Positions 62,533 through 64,000 of a DNA stretch of 64,000 bases are shown one piece after another. Under the pieces are notes generated by a model. It did no database searches. It was not told the DNA's origin and saw only the letters and a program-made list of their open reading frames with translations. This stretch comes from Xestospongia bergquistia. Taxonomy: Eukaryota > Porifera > Demospongiae > Haplosclerida > Petrosiidae. The position numbers and the translations under genes are program-made. The stretch spans positions 2,989,501 to 3,053,500 of the forward strand of contig OZ014425.1 of NCBI GenBank assembly GCA_963965975.1, in the 5' to 3' direction. How positions within the stretch are numbered: the stretch's first letter is position 1; each line of letters opens with the position of its first letter.

Positions 62533-63590
62533 GCCCAAGGATAGCAATTAATAAATATCGTTTTCTTGTCAAATCTGTGTTTAAGGCAACAACGTTGTTT
62601 GGGATTTTGTTAAAATTTAAAAGGAATTTAGAAAAGTTAAATTTGAATTTTATTTATTTCTTTTTCATGATTTGACCCGTTCTTTATATTTTATTTTCAT
62701 CTTAACAAATCTAGCAAGAGGAGAGGGTAGTACCCTTAATGTAGAGCATTTGTCTTACAGCTGGTATAGACAAATTTATTTTATCTCCATGTAAACATCT
62801 CTTTAATGTGCCTATTTCTAAGAAAGCTATACATATAATTGAAGTTGAGATGTCACTCGTGTAGCTCCTGGAATCTTTATGTACATAAATATATTATTTT
62901 AAAATTTATCTTAAAGTCCTTTAAAATGAATGAATTTGTGCCACCTAATTTAAGTTAATTTTGAAAGTTTTTCATAGCAGAAGTATGTGCTTTTCATGTA
63001 TATTTGATCAGCTATGGTCTTTGTGTGTTCAAAGTCAATTACCCAATTCCAATAGCACCATCCCAAATAATCTTTACAACTGAAGATGGCCTTTCTAGAT
63101 AGTACTTGTCAAAGTCTTCACAAGATTACAAATTGTTGCAGAATATGATGCAAAGCTAACATATGCAATACATGTGTATGTACATAAAAATAATTCAAAG
63201 CAAATTTAGTACTACCTAGTTATAAGATGCAAACATGCCAGGTGGAATGATATATATTATAGTATTATTCTTACTAGACTACACTTTCAAAAAATATCTA
63301 TTTCATAATTCCCCAACACTCAACATTCTTAATTCCTTCAAGAATTGATTCTCTCTCAAATTTTTTTTCTGGAGTAACATTTTTTGTCTCTATACTCCAG
63401 TTTTACTGCAACCAGGACTCCGACAATTTATGTTATCTCCTGATTTAATTTTATACCAAAATCATGAAGACATTTATCTTTAGCAAAATCAACCCTATAC
63501 ATTTATTGATCAATTACTGTAGTTAAGAAAATGTAATTATATCAGAACACTTCATTCTTCAGTAAAACATAAAAATTACAAGACAATAAG
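62533..63590. other. No recognised gene or element
   Basis: About 1 kb of AT-rich sequence. Open stretches are short and without recognisable motifs on either strand, and no terminal repeats or tandem units were seen. Confidence 0.5.
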
Positions 63591-63749
63591 ATATGTGTAC
63601 CTTCTACCTGTATTGTATGTGTATATCAAATATCATGAACACAGTATTGCCGCTATTGGCACAAATATTATGGCCACTGTGGATTTTACAACCACATTTC
63701 TTTCTAACTTTCCTGAATCAACGTCTAAGCTTATGGTTCCTCTACATTT

Positions 63750-64000
63750 ACAATCTATCTACTGGCAACCTCTACAGTCCATCTACTATAGCAGTTTCTA
63801 AAGTCTATCTACTACTTGCCTTTATAAACCTACCTACTAGCAACTTCTACAGTCTTTCTACTAAAAGCCTCAACAAATTTTCTACTAGCAACCACTACAG
63901 TCTACTTACAAGAGACTTCTGCAGGCAATGTATACATAACCACTAGCAGCCTATACAGTCTATCTACTAGCAACCTCTACAATGTAGCCTACTTACTAGC
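63750..64000. repeat. 24-bp minisatellite, about ten degenerate units, cut by window end
   Basis: Units resemble ATCTACTAGCAACCTCTACA followed by GTCT; lengths are mostly 24 bp, with some of 25-34. Because 24 is a multiple of 3, the plus-strand frame 63,593-63,946 shows an eight-residue period (LSTGNLYS, LPTSNFYS, FSTSNHYS). That frame has no other sign of being a gene, and the repeat probably explains it. Confidence 0.8.

Noticed and set aside
63593-63946. Two overlapping plus-strand open frames at the right edge
   Set aside because: The periodicity comes from the 24-bp minisatellite, and the two frames compete for the same DNA without any domain.

Overview
The window is animal-like nuclear DNA, not bacterial. 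It has a very long AT-rich satellite, spliced coding sequence with very short introns (mostly 44-67 bp), and several eukaryotic transposon families. Compact introns, low GC and this transposon mix suit an invertebrate such as a sponge or cnidarian. Nothing in the window fixes the species.

Bases 1 to about 49,334 are one uninterrupted tandem array of a 143-bp monomer (about 345 copies, about 30% GC in the consensus), running off the left edge. Each monomer carries a 29-bp palindrome (14-bp arms around one C) and a single CpG. The array is layered into higher-order repeats: blocks of 6, 7-8, 8, 10, 13 and 22 monomers duplicated head to tail, plus one duplication of about 7-8 kb. No coding sequence is visible in it.

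Bases 49,336-51,530 form a unit bounded by inverted repeats. It holds a degraded DDE (integrase-core) transposase on the minus strand and, on the plus strand, the C-terminal lobe of a HECT ubiquitin ligase with an apparent intron; a shortened inverted copy of the HECT piece lies at the other end. Bases 51,531-54,660 hold degenerate repeats, a trinucleotide-rich stretch and the 3' part of a broken retroelement.

Bases 54,667-59,969 (minus strand) carry a gene model of 17 short exons that stay in phase throughout. Its middle encodes a Ulp1/SENP-like (C48) cysteine protease core. A piggyBac element (54,737-57,581, TTAA on both sides) lies inside its last recognised intron, and an (AT)n run has expanded another intron. 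Tentative further exons reach about 60,680.

The right end contains a 153-bp tandem duplication, an 861-bp element with an 8-bp target duplication typical of hAT transposons, about 1 kb with nothing recognisable, and a 24-bp minisatellite running off the window. No rRNA, tRNA or CRISPR was recognised.
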